Positions 1 through 9,870 of a stretch of DNA of 64,000 nt are shown piece after piece (positions within the stretch are counted from its first letter, which is position 1; each line of letters starts with the position of its first letter). Below the pieces are notes generated by a model. It searched no databases, was not told the DNA's origin, and saw only the letters and a list, made by a program, of their open reading frames with translations. A program made the position numbers and the translations under genes. Source of the stretch: Helianthus annuus (taxonomy: Eukaryota > Streptophyta > Magnoliopsida > Asterales > Asteraceae); assembly GCF_002127325.2 (NCBI RefSeq), contig NC_035448.2, positions 113,485,660-113,549,659 of the forward strand. The letters run 5' to 3'.

Positions 1-2
1 CC

Positions 3-3000
3 GTTAGACAAATTTTTACAGTCGAAACTGCAGATGGGAATTCAGTCAAAATTAATCAGGTTTTGCAAAAAGTAGAAATAGAACTTTCAGGACATAAGTT
101 TGTTGCAAACCTATTGCCTATGAAATTAGCTGAGTTTGATGTTGTGTTAGGAATGGATTGGTTAATAGCCAACCATGCTCAAATCATATGTGATAGAAAT
201 TCTATAGAAATTCAAGCACCTACTGGAGAGGTAATTAAGATTTCAGGAGATAAACCACGGAAACCATTGAAGTTCATATCAGTAATGAAAATTGCTAATT
301 ATGAACGGAACCAAGGAATAGTATATATGATTTCCGTAATCATTTGTACTAAAGGCAAAGAACTCAAGGAAATTCCTGTAGTCTCAGAATACCCAGATGT
401 ATTTCCAGAAGATTTACCTGGATTACCACCAGACAGAGAAGTAGAATTTAGGATTCATCTAATTCCAGGAACTACACCGATAGCCAAGGCACCCTATCGA
501 TTAGCTCCTACCGAAATGCTAGAATTGAAAAAGCAATTAGATGAATTACTAAGCAAAGGATTTATACAACCTAGTTCATCCCCTTGGGGTGCACCAGTGT
601 TGTTTGTGAAAAAGAAAGATGGATCAATGAGAATGTGTATTGGTTATAGAGAGTTGAATAAGGTCACAATTAAGAATCGATACCCATTACCTAGGATTGA
701 TGATCTTTTCGATCAATTACAAGGAGCTAGGTATTTCTCTAAGATAGACTTAAGATCTGGATACCATCAATTGAAAGTTCAAGAAGAAGACATACCTAAA
801 ACTGCTTTCAGAACTAGGTATGGTCATTATGAGTTTACAGTCATACCCTTCGGATTAACAAATGCCCCAGCTGCATTCATGGACATGATGAACAGAATCT
901 GTAAACCATATTTGGATAAATTTGTGATCGTGTTTATTGATGATATACTTATTTATTCCAAAAGTCAAGCCGAGCATTGTCAGCATTTACATGCACTCTT
1001 AACTTTGTTAAGAAAAGAAAAGCTGTACGCTAAATTCTCAAAGTGTGAATTTTGGTTACAAGAAGTACAATTCTTAGGCCATATGGTAAATCACGAAGGT
1101 ATTCACGTAGATCCTGCCAAAATCGAAGCAATTACCAATTGGAAGGTTCCACAAACTGCAATGGAAATTAGAATTTTTATAGGTTTAGCCGGTTATTATA
1201 GACGATTTATTAAGGATTTTTCCAAGATAGCTGTACCATTAACTAAGCTAGCCTGTAAAGCCACTAAGTTTGAATGGGGGCCAAAGCAAGAAGAAGCCTT
1301 TAGAATCTTAAAGCAGAAATTAACCAATGCGCCAATCTTAGCCTTACCAGAAGGAACGGAAGATTTTGAAGTATACTGTGATGCTTCAAAATTAGGATAC
1401 GGATGTGTGTTGATGCAACGCAAGAAGGTAATTGCGTATGCCTCTAGACAATTGAAAAAGCACGAAGAAAACTATACGACTCATGATTTAGAACTAGGAG
1501 CCATAGTTTTTGCCCTTAAGATTTGGAGACATTATCTGTATGGAAGTAAGTTTACTGTTTATACAGACCACAAGAGTTTAAGGTATATATTCGGACAAAA
1601 AGAATTAAACATGAGGCAAAGAAGATGGATGGAACTCTTGAGTGATTACGACTGTGATATTCAATATCACGAAGGAAAAGCAAACGTAGTCGCTGACGCC
1701 TTAAGTCGTAAATATCATGAAAAATAAAAGCGAGTCCGTGCTCTTAGAATAAATCTACAAGTAGATTTAAGAGAACAAGTGAAGGAAATCCAGAAAACAG
1801 CAATCAAGGACAATACCGAAGAAATGAAAGGTTATCTAAAAGAATTAGAACAAGGAAATGATGGAATTTGGAAATTCCACAAAAGCAGAATTTGGGTACC
1901 TAAGCAAGGAGATTTAAGATCGAAAATTTTAGAGGAAGCTCATAAATCTAGGTATACTGTACACCCAGGAAACAATAAGATGTACCAAGATTTAAGAAAG
2001 AACTTCTGGTGGATAGGAATGAAAAAGGATATAGCTGAATATGTATCTAAGTGTTTAACTTGTTTACAAGTTAAAGCAGAACACCAGAAACCCTCAGGTC
2101 TATTACAACAGTTAGAAATGCCTGTATGGAAATGGGAACTCATAACAATGGACTTTGTTACTAAGTTACCCAAAACCAGAAAAGGTAATGATGCAATTTG
2201 GGTAATCGTGGACCGATTAACCAAATCAGCTCATTTTCTACCCATAAAAGAAACCTTTAGCATGGAAAGGTTAGCCAAGTTGTATGTGGATGAAATAGTA
2301 TCCTTACATGGAGTCCCACTCTCCATCGTATCGGATAGAGATAGTCGTTTCACTTCCCGATTTTGGACAAGTTTTCAAGAATCAATGGGAACCCGACTCA
2401 ATCTCAGTACTGCGTATCATCCACAAACTGATGGACAAAGTGAAAGGACAATCCAAACTCTGGAAGACATGCTCCGAGCATGTGTAATTGACTTTGGAGG
2501 TAATTGGGATAACCATTTACCATTAATTGAATTCTCCTATAACAATAGTTATCATTCAAGTATCGAAGCTGCACCATTCGAAGCACTGTACGGACGTAAG
2601 TGCAGAACTCCAGTATGTTGGGCAGAAATCGGAGAAAGTCAATTATCAGGTCCTGAGATTGTACAAGAAACTACTGACAAGATAACTCAGATCAAGGAAA
2701 GACTGAAAACAGCTAGAGATCGCCAGAAGAGTTATGCAGACAATCGTCGCAAACCGCTTGAATTCCAAATAGGAGACAAGGTACTTTTAAAAGTATCTCC
2801 TTGGAAAGGTGTTGTAAGATTCGGTAAGAAAGGGAAACTGAGTCCCCGATATGTTGGACCATTTCCAGTGATTCAACGAATCGGACCAGTTGCTTATCGC
2901 TTACAACTACCAGAAGAACTAGCTGGAGTACATGATGTATTTCATATATCCAACCTTAAGAAATGTTTATCAGATAAATCTCTGGTAGTACCTCTTCAAG

Positions 3001-3188
3001 ACATAGAGGTAAATGAAAAACTGAAATTCATAGAAAAACCTTTACAAATAGAAGACCGGAAAGTCAAATTCCTCAAACACAAGCGACTTGTGTTGGTAAA
3101 AGTCAAATGGAATTCCAAGAGAGGACCGGAATACACTTGGGAATTAGAGTCAGAAATGAAGCGCAAGTATCCTCATCTATTCCAGTGA
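3..3188 (+). pseudogene. Tekay-type pol polyprotein (PR-RT-RH-IN-chromodomain), one in-frame stop
   Basis: The frame is open from the window edge. It shows the end of a retropepsin domain (VVLGMDWL near 145-170), then reverse transcriptase with motif A ([12 protein letters not shown]) and an intact catalytic FIDD near 933-945, then RNase H ([10 protein letters not shown] near 1375). It next shows the integrase HHCC zinc finger (HKSRY...H...CLTC, about 1938-2070) and a DDE core with Asp in MDFV (2150), Asp in SDRDSRF (2332) and Glu in GQSERT (2440). A chromodomain-like tail follows ([16 protein letters not shown], about 3095-3145). One TAA at 1725-1727 between RNase H and integrase breaks the polyprotein; the frame continues unchanged after it. 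In plants this enzyme set copies and integrates the element, and the chromodomain is thought to guide it to marked chromatin. This copy is probably dead but young. Confidence 0.9.
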
Positions 3189-3211
3189 ATCTCGAGGACG
3201 AGATTTTTCCT

Positions 3212-3224
3212 AAGGTGGGGAGGA
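3212..3224 (+). other. Polypurine tract of Tekay-type element
   Basis: A purine-rich run (AAGGTGGGGAGGA) lies immediately before the TG that opens the 3' LTR. This is the expected primer site for plus-strand DNA synthesis. It sits 24 bases after the pol stop codon. Confidence 0.75.
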
Positions 3225-3546
3225 TGTAACAACTCTCATTAAAATTAATAATTAGAATGGTAATTAGCTATTAAGAAAACCCTAATTGAGACACCCAAGT
3301 AATTCTGCACTAACCCTAAAATTTTCATAACAATCGGAATCAGGATCAGGGCCCCTAAAACCCAGGGGGGGTTAAACCCTAGTAACATTTATCCTCTAAC
3401 TTGCTGGAGAAGTAAAATTTCGTTGATTAAACAACTCATCCAAGATACTGGGACACGAACCTACCCTACCCTAAATTGTTACCCGTCGCGACACGCGACA
3501 GGACCAGGTCTCCCTGTCGCGACACGCGGGGGAGTCCAATTTTCAG

Positions 3547-3555
3547 TATAAATAG
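3547..3555 (+). promoter_or_regulatory. LTR TATA box
   Basis: TATAAATAG lies about 320 bp into the LTR, a usual place for the U3 promoter. Transcription would start some 30 bp downstream, at the U3/R border. No start site has been measured. Confidence 0.6.
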
Positions 3556-3757
3556 AAGGGGTTGGGACTTGAATTAAGATGTTCATTCGACGGAAAAACT
3601 CATAATATACGTTGAGTTATGCTTAAATTACTACCAAACACACATTAATATCGAATTGCTGCCGCGGAACAGGGTAATTACTCGATCGCTATTACGATTC
3701 AGTTTCCGGGATCAATATACCCAAAGAATGTCTAAGTGCCGCCCACATTGGGCTATG

Positions 3758-3887
3758 CTTTGTCGTTTGTCGGTAATCCGATAAATGAGTTGAAGCATTG
3801 TACTTTGTCGTTGTCGATAATTCGATAATGAGTTGAAGTACTATACTTTGTCGTTTGTCATTTTGATAAATGAGTTGAAGTATTGCA
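3758..3887 (+). repeat. Three tandem 42-46 bp units in the LTR, each with a short inverted repeat
   Basis: Units start at 3758, 3803 and 3846 with CTTTGTCG and share ATGAGTTGAAG. Unit 1 carries TCGG-TAAT-CCGA and unit 2 TCGA-TAAT-TCGA, so both can fold; unit 3 has largely lost the pairing. Function is unknown. Confidence 0.75.
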
Positions 3888-4709
3888 CTTGGTCATTCAT
3901 TGCAAGTATTTGATCTCGGGAAATTATCGTAACTGCTGTATTGATCACTAACTCTGTTTTGTGTGCATTATTGTGAAATTAGGTTAACAGGGATAAAATC
4001 ATATTCTGTCAGTACTAAATCTGCAATGTGAGTCATTCTCTTTTTATCAATTGTTTTACAATACTCCAAACCAATTTTTTTAAAGTTATAATTACATTGA
4101 TTAAGTTTATGTAATCACCCAATTTACAGCCGGTATGTGGGGTATTGTGCACAGTATTATTATTGTTTTAATCACATTAGGTGGGCGAGCCTAAAAGAAA
4201 GTGATATACGTCACTCATTGGGCCAGCCAATGGTGATATGACCACAGTCACAGAGCTGGTCTGTGACAAATACCTATTCTTGAAATGTTGGTTGATAATA
4301 AACATATGTAAAAACTCTTAATACTGTGAATTATAACAAATGTGTCATTTTTAGTAAAATGAATGATTCACTCAGTATTTCCCCGCTGACAAAATCTTTT
4401 TCAAACATGTTTCAGGTGATCTGCTGTAAATCAGGAAAAGTGCTGAGGAGCATTTCAAGCTTAAAATAGTGGCTCAATATAAAAATGAATAAAGATGTTT
4501 TAAAATAAGAATTTATCACTAAACTTATGTATTGTAAATTATCGGGGTTTTATCCCGAATTGTGAAATAAAAATAATCGGGAAAAATTTAGCTTTACAAC
4601 GATCCTGATGTTCAAAATTTTCCGCTGCTAAAACTCAATTAAACAAATATCACGGGGTTTCTGTCCCGCGGCTCCGGAAACAGGTAAAACCGGGTCGGGG
4701 GCCGTGACA

Positions 4710-4925
4710 CCGGGGCTGCTTGCGCTTGGTTCGACAGCCTTCCTCCGGGAAAGATTAAGTCATGGGTAGATTTCAAGACACAGTTCTTGAGTTACTTCAG
4801 TCAACAACGACGTTATCAGCGCGACACAGCGGAGGTAGAAGACATTTGGCGAAGAGATGGTGAGGGTTTGGAAGATTTCATTACTCGCTTTAACAAGGAG
4901 TGCTTGGAAATTGGCGGCGTGAACA
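4710..4925 (+). pseudogene. Tat gag, interrupted on the left by the Tekay insertion
   Basis: In frame with the CCGGG junction the sequence encodes a retrotransposon gag segment with AWFDSLPPGKIKSW, then SYFSQQRRYQRD and DFITRFNKEC. This is the conserved helical capsid-like region of plant Ty3 gag. Around 4905-4925 the frame is lost (GGCGGCGTGAACAA), and gag continues in the +1 related frame as EQLMRCHFKKS. The upstream half of gag lies beyond the nested Tekay copy and outside the window. Confidence 0.8.
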
Positions 4926-7900
4926 ACTCATGCGTTGCCACTTCAAGAAATCCATTCGCTGTGATAGTCTCATCAGAACTATCACTGGGAAAGATAGAAT
5001 GCCCAAAGAATGGGATAAACTCATGGAAGCCGCAAAGATAGTTGCGCAAACTGAAGAGTCACTCGCCGGAAACAAGAATTATTATTCTAAAGACCGATTT
5101 TCCAAAGGAAACACGCGCGATCACAACAAGCGCAACAAGTACAAAGGTAATGATTGGAAATCCGGAAGACCAAGGGGCCATGAAGAGAGGCCGCGTTGTA
5201 GAGAAGACGCGCGCGACACAATTGATAGAATTGGCTACCGAAAAGTAGTCAGGGACGATAACCGAGAGAAGCACTGGACTCCGCTCATAAAAACACCCAA
5301 AGAGGTGTTGATGATGGAGAATCATGATTTTAAGGCTCCAAGGCCTATGACAAACAAGAAGGGGCAGGACCCCAACCTGTACTGTGACTTCCACAAAGAT
5401 ACAGGGCACCTGACAGATGATTGCTACAGTCTACGTCAAGAGATTGAGAAAGCGCTAAAAAGCGGAAAGCTAAGTCACTTGGTGAAAAACGTGCGAAAAG
5501 AAACTCGACAACTTCAACGCCATGATGAGGGAAATCAAAAGAAAGTCCGGCGCCTAGAAACTCACATGGTCAATGGACCAAGATACAACGCAAAAGAGAA
5601 AGGCAAGCGCCCTTACGAACCCTCATGGCAAGAGCAACAGGTCATTTTCCCGGTAGTGCGTGGCGGCCCTCGTGCCACTCGACCCGTCGTCATTACCGGT
5701 ATTATCGGCCATTACGAAACGGAGTATGTCTTCATTGACCCAGGAAGTACAGCTGATATCATCTATGAGCACTGTATTAATCAGTTTGATGAAGATGACA
5801 AAGCAAGACTTGAGCCAGTTGATTATCTGTTGTCTGGATTTTGCAACGAAATGGTTTCCCCGCTAGGCCAAATCAGCTTCCCCGTCACGCTCTCTGACGG
5901 GAAGCATTCAAGAACAACAAACGTAAACTTCATGGTGATGCCTGTCAAATCGAGGCACGATGTGTTGATTGGGAGAGAAACCCAGGGCGAGCTAAACATG
6001 GTAACTTCCACTCCCCACTCAGCGATAGGGTTTCCAACCAAGACAGGGGTGGCGATCATCTATGCCAAAAAAGAAGTAATGTCAACGGAAGAGTTGCGCC
6101 CAACAAAAGCGGTGAAAGTTTCAACAACTGAGCCAGAGAAGTGGGTGTTAAACCGTAAGTACCCAGAGCAAACAGTAACAGTAGGCCACGCCATTTCGTC
6201 AGATATCAGAACACATCTGAAACAACTACTGTTCAGGAATATGGATATCTTCGCCTGGACCCCGGCAGACATGACAGGCGTCCCGCGCGACATTACCGAG
6301 CATTGCTTAAACACCTACCCCTTGGTTGAGCCGAAGGTCCAAAGAAGGCGCAGCTTAGGGGCAGACAAAACAAAATCAATGAATGAGCAAGTATGTGAAC
6401 TACTCAAAGCTGGAATCTTGCGAGAAGTGCGTTATCAAAGTTGCGTCGCGAACCCAGTAATGGTGGAAAATTCGAGCGGAGGATGGCGAATGTGCGTTGA
6501 TTATACTGATCTCAACAAGGCATGCCCTAAAGATTGCTACTCTTTGCCTGAGATTGACAAAAAGATAGACTCCCTCGCGCCATTCAGATGGAAGTGCTTC
6601 TTGGATTGCTACAAGGGGTACCATCAGGTTCAAATGAAGCTTGAGGACGAAGACAAGATAGCTTTCAGGACCGATCTCGGGATCTTCTGTTATACAAAGA
6701 TGCCATTCGGTCTCAAAAATGCGGGCGCCACGTACCAGCGCCTAATGGACAAGACCTTCGCTGGGGATATTGGGAAGCACATTGAAGTATACATCGATGA
6801 CCTCGTAGTAAAAAGTCCGGAAGAGGACCAAATGTTGAAGGACATCGAGAAAACTTTCAACTCACTGAGAAGCGTGAACATGAAATTGAATCCAGCCAAA
6901 TGTTCCTTTGGTATGGAGGAAGGGAAATTCTTGGGCTTCATAGTCACCAATGGCGGATTTAAAGTGAATCCAGAAAAGGTCCAAGCAATAGAGCGTAGGC
7001 CATCACCCAAAACAATCAAAGAGATGCAAAGGTTAGCCGGCCGCCTAGCCGCGCTTAACCGCTTCCTGTCAAATCGCGCCGCAAAGTCATACCCTTTCAT
7101 AAGTACCTTGCGCAACTGTGTAAAGAAACAAGATTTCAGATGGACGCCTAAGGCAGAAAGCGCTTTTCAGCAGATGAAGGAGTGTTTGATCGAACTCCCA
7201 ACGTTGACCGCACCGTTCGAAAAGGAGCCGCTCATCTTGTACTTGTCATCATCAGACAAGGCAGCGGGTTCGGTATTGCTTGTAGAAAGAAACGGGGTTC
7301 AGACTCCAATCTACTATGTCAGTAGAATGCTCACAGATCCAGAAACAAGATATTCAACGATGGAGAAACTAGTACTAGCGTTACTACATGCCTCTAGAAG
7401 GTTGCGCCGATACTTCACAGGCCACGTCATCACCGTACTCACCAACTTCCACATTGGGACGATATTACAAAAACCGGAGACGTCCGAGCGATTAGCGAAG
7501 TGGGCAATCGAGCTGGGGGGCCACAACATTTTGTATAGGCCGCGCCCAGCCATCAAGGGTCAAGTCCTTGCAGACTTTATCACAGAAGTCCCAGCGGACA
7601 AGGTCAAAGATTGTGAGATTGTCGAAACTCCCATGAAAGACACGCCAGATGGGCTATGGTTGCTATACACAGATGGCGCCTCAAACGAGGACGGCGCAGG
7701 AGCCGGATTGCGCCTTGTGAGCCCCGAAAAACATGAATTTACATACGCTAGCAGGTTGGATTTTAAAAATACCAACAACGAAGCAGAATACGAGGCATTT
7801 CTGGCAGGCTTGCGCCTCGCCATTAAAATGGGAGCTAAAAATTTGCAAGCGCAAGTTGACTCACTTTTGATCGCCAGTCAAGTTAACGGATTCTATGATG

Positions 7901-8352
7901 CAAAATGCGACGTTATGGCCTTATATCTGGATCAAGCAAAAGAGCTGCTGCAGAAGTTCACGTCATACAGGGTAGTACACATCAATCGCTCCGAAAACAA
8001 ACAGGCAGAAGCTTTAAGCAAGCTTGCGTCAACATCCTTTCAGCATCTCGCAAAGGAGGTAAGGATTGAAGTACTAAAAAATCCATCAGTCCTCCTGCGC
8101 CAGGTGAACTTGATCGAAATAGGGCAGCCATCCTGGATGACACCTATAATCCAGTATCTGCATGAAGGGATACTCCCAGAGAACAAAGCAGAGGCAAGGA
8201 AAATCCAGCACAAAGCCCTGCATTATGAAATGAATGATGGTATTCTATATCGGAAGTCCTTCTTGGGTCCCTTATTGCGCAGCGTGGACCCCCGAGACGC
8301 GACTTACTTAATCAGAGAAATCCATGAAGGGATCTGTGGTATCCACGCATGA
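4900..8352 (+). CDS. Tat gag(C-term)-protease-RT-RNase H-archaeal-type RNase H polyprotein, frameshifted at both ends
   Basis: A 1150-codon open frame. Residues about 1-230 are the gag C-terminus with a zinc-knuckle-like CDFHKDTGHLTDDC near residue 161. A retropepsin follows, with FIDPGSTADIIY near residue 275 (DPG in place of the commoner DSG/DTG). Reverse transcriptase shows WRMCVDYTDLNK, FLDCYKGYHQ and catalytic YIDD near residue 630. The usual RNase H spans about residues 770-890, and a second RNase H begins YTDGASNEDGAG near residue 922 with NNEAEYEA, the archaeal-type domain typical of Tat elements. The frame then enters the integrase zinc-finger region and ends at a TGA in ATCCACGCATGA, where the integrase frame takes over. 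The ATG at 4900 is not a natural start; gag begins upstream in another frame. Confidence 0.88.
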   Translation: MLGNWRREQLMRCHFKKSIRCDSLIRTITGKDRMPKEWDKLMEAAKIVAQTEESLAGNKNYYSKDRFSKGNTRDHNKRNKYKGNDWKSGRPRGHEERPRCREDARDTIDRIGYRKVVRDDNREKHWTPLIKTPKEVLMMENHDFKAPRPMTNKKGQDPNLYCDFHKDTGHLTDDCYSLRQEIEKALKSGKLSHLVKNVRKETRQLQRHDEGNQKKVRRLETHMVNGPRYNAKEKGKRPYEPSWQEQQVIFPVVRGGPRATRPVVITGIIGHYETEYVFIDPGSTADIIYEHCINQFDEDDKARLEPVDYLLSGFCNEMVSPLGQISFPVTLSDGKHSRTTNVNFMVMPVKSRHDVLIGRETQGELNMVTSTPHSAIGFPTKTGVAIIYAKKEVMSTEELRPTKAVKVSTTEPEKWVLNRKYPEQTVTVGHAISSDIRTHLKQLLFRNMDIFAWTPADMTGVPRDITEHCLNTYPLVEPKVQRRRSLGADKTKSMNEQVCELLKAGILREVRYQSCVANPVMVENSSGGWRMCVDYTDLNKACPKDCYSLPEIDKKIDSLAPFRWKCFLDCYKGYHQVQMKLEDEDKIAFRTDLGIFCYTKMPFGLKNAGATYQRLMDKTFAGDIGKHIEVYIDDLVVKSPEEDQMLKDIEKTFNSLRSVNMKLNPAKCSFGMEEGKFLGFIVTNGGFKVNPEKVQAIERRPSPKTIKEMQRLAGRLAALNRFLSNRAAKSYPFISTLRNCVKKQDFRWTPKAESAFQQMKECLIELPTLTAPFEKEPLILYLSSSDKAAGSVLLVERNGVQTPIYYVSRMLTDPETRYSTMEKLVLALLHASRRLRRYFTGHVITVLTNFHIGTILQKPETSERLAKWAIELGGHNILYRPRPAIKGQVLADFITEVPADKVKDCEIVETPMKDTPDGLWLLYTDGASNEDGAGAGLRLVSPEKHEFTYASRLDFKNTNNEAEYEAFLAGLRLAIKMGAKNLQAQVDSLLIASQVNGFYDAKCDVMALYLDQAKELLQKFTSYRVVHINRSENKQAEALSKLASTSFQHLAKEVRIEVLKNPSVLLRQVNLIEIGQPSWMTPIIQYLHEGILPENKAEARKIQHKALHYEMNDGILYRKSFLGPLLRSVDPRDATYLIREIHEGICGIHA

Positions 8353-9356
8353 TTGTCGCGAAGATCATGAACGCCGGATATTATTGGCCAGGGATGCATG
8401 TCGACGCCTTGAAGGAGCTGCGCAAATGCGACTCTTGTCAGCGGCATTCTCCAAAGACCCTGCGCCCCAAAAATGATCTTATCCCAGTGTCCACTGCTTG
8501 GCCTTTCCAACAGTGGGGGATTGATATGGTGGGACCTTTCCTAGATGCCCCGGGAGCCGTAAAGTTTATAATCGTGGCTGTTGACTATTTCACCAAGTGG
8601 GTGGAAGCCAAAGCCCTCGCATCAACCACTGCCATGATGGTGCGCAAGTTTATCTGGGAGCACATCATCTGCAGATTTGGTCTTCCACTCAAAATCGTCA
8701 CAGACAACGGTACTAATTTTGCTTCAGAGGATCTTCAAAACTGGATGAAGGAAATGAAGATCGAGCATACCTTCTCGTCCGTTACGCATCCTCAGGGCAA
8801 CGGCCAAGTGGAAAGCGTCAACAAAAGTATTGTTGAGGGGATAAAAGCCCGGCTGGGCACAAAGCGAAGAGGCTGGGTAGATGAGCTCCCAAGCATCCTA
8901 TGGGCTCATCGAACCATTCCAAAGACAAGCACCGACGAAACTCCTTTCAGCCTAGTATATGGTTCGGAAGCAGTTATCCCGGCAGAAGTTGGAGTCCCCT
9001 CACCACGCTTGACAGCAGTCAACACGGTTGATAATGAAGCAGAGCGCCGTCTCGATCTGGACCTCTTGGAGGAAAGACGCGAGATTGCGCGAATCAAAGA
9101 AGTGAAATACAAGACACAACTGGAAAGGTACTACAATGAGAGAGTCCGCATCTGTACCTTCACTCCTGGAGAATATGTTTTCCGCGACAACGAAGCTTCA
9201 AACGCCGAACGCCCAGGAAAACTAGCACCCAAATGGGAAGGCCCATACTTGGTCCATGAAGTGCTAGGAAAGGGGGCATACAAATTGCGAACACTGGATG
9301 GTCATATCATCCTGCGCACGTGGAATGCGCAACAACTGCGCAAGTGCTATATGTAA
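8349..9356 (+). CDS. Tat integrase, separated from pol by a frameshift
   Basis: The frame encodes most of an integrase. It has the CC half of the zinc finger (CDSCQRHS), a DDE core with Asp in GIDMVGPF (8521), Asp in TDNGTNF (8702) and Glu in GQVESVN (8812), and a C-terminal domain (KLAPKWEGPYLVHEV). The His half of the finger is in the previous frame. The 4-base overlap ATGA at 8349-8352 mimics a stop-start, but comparison with the motif order suggests a small deletion between GICGIHA and MIVAKIMNAGYYWPGM, that is, a frameshift rather than reinitiation. It acts on the element's own DNA ends in the nucleus. Confidence 0.85.
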   Translation: MIVAKIMNAGYYWPGMHVDALKELRKCDSCQRHSPKTLRPKNDLIPVSTAWPFQQWGIDMVGPFLDAPGAVKFIIVAVDYFTKWVEAKALASTTAMMVRKFIWEHIICRFGLPLKIVTDNGTNFASEDLQNWMKEMKIEHTFSSVTHPQGNGQVESVNKSIVEGIKARLGTKRRGWVDELPSILWAHRTIPKTSTDETPFSLVYGSEAVIPAEVGVPSPRLTAVNTVDNEAERRLDLDLLEERREIARIKEVKYKTQLERYYNERVRICTFTPGEYVFRDNEASNAERPGKLAPKWEGPYLVHEVLGKGAYKLRTLDGHIILRTWNAQQLRKCYM

Positions 9357-9870
9357 CTACTTCAGGCCATGAGACATTTCTTTAGGCCACGCGCCTACTT
9401 AATTTCCTATGTTGGCTAAACGCCCCTTATGTTATGCATCCGCTATGTATGATCGGCCTAAGGGCCTATTTCCCAATTAATGAAAACATACGATATGTTT
9501 CTTTTTTATCATTGTTTCTCGAGTTACAAATGCATGTTCAACTTTTGATTAGCACGAAAACACTACAGTGAATTACGAGCTCTTGTGTTTATGCCTCCAA
9601 GGCTCTCCGCGCGCATATCGCGAGACCGAACAATTACACTCCCACAAGAGTCTCACTTACATTTATTCGCGCTAACTTAACCAAAGTTTCTAGCAACAGT
9701 GCAATAATTGTAACAGGTCAGAATTAAACATAAAACATCATATTTAAATAAGCGCAAACGCGCAACCGTTACATAAGGCCTATCATCCATTCGATCTAAG
9801 TGAAGCGCGACCGCGCGGCACTATACATTCAAAAAACTAAGCAAATTACAAGGCACAAAGCCTTCAAGTC
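9357..9870. other. Tat 3' internal spacer, no gene seen
   Basis: This lies between the integrase stop and the stop of the antisense gene. It is AT-rich with scattered GCGC words, and no long frame or clear regulatory signal could be read. Two genes converge on it, so transcription end signals of both are expected here. Confidence 0.6.

Larger units (their letters stand above)
1..4709 (+). mobile_element. Ty3/gypsy Tekay-type chromovirus, 3' part (nested in Tat element)
   Basis: The window opens inside the protease region of an LTR retrotransposon and continues through reverse transcriptase, RNase H, integrase, a C-terminal chromodomain, a polypurine tract and a complete 3' LTR ending at 4709. 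The order PR-RT-RH-IN-chromodomain defines a chromovirus of the Ty3/gypsy superfamily; the residues resemble the plant Tekay/Del lineage. The LTR is followed directly by gag sequence of another element, so this copy inserted into the Tat element. The five bases after the LTR (CCGGG, 4710-4714) are the expected right target duplication; the left partner lies outside the window. Confidence 0.9.
3225..4709 (+). repeat. 3' LTR of Tekay-type element
   Basis: The LTR begins TGTAACAACT after the polypurine tract and ends GCCGTGACA just before Tat gag sequence, giving about 1485 bp with TG...CA ends. It holds a TATA box (3547-3555), an inverted GTCGCGACACGC motif near 3483-3530, and a three-unit tandem repeat at 3758-3887. 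The 5' LTR is outside the window, so the ends rest on position and on the junction with gag. Confidence 0.8.

Noticed and set aside
4900..4902. ATG at 4900 as start of the Tat polyprotein
   Set aside because: Gag motifs continue upstream in another frame, so this ATG only marks the point after a frameshift.
8349..8352. ATGA overlap as programmed stop-start between Tat pol and integrase
   Set aside because: The zinc finger of integrase is split across the junction, which a natural reinitiation would not do; a deletion is simpler.
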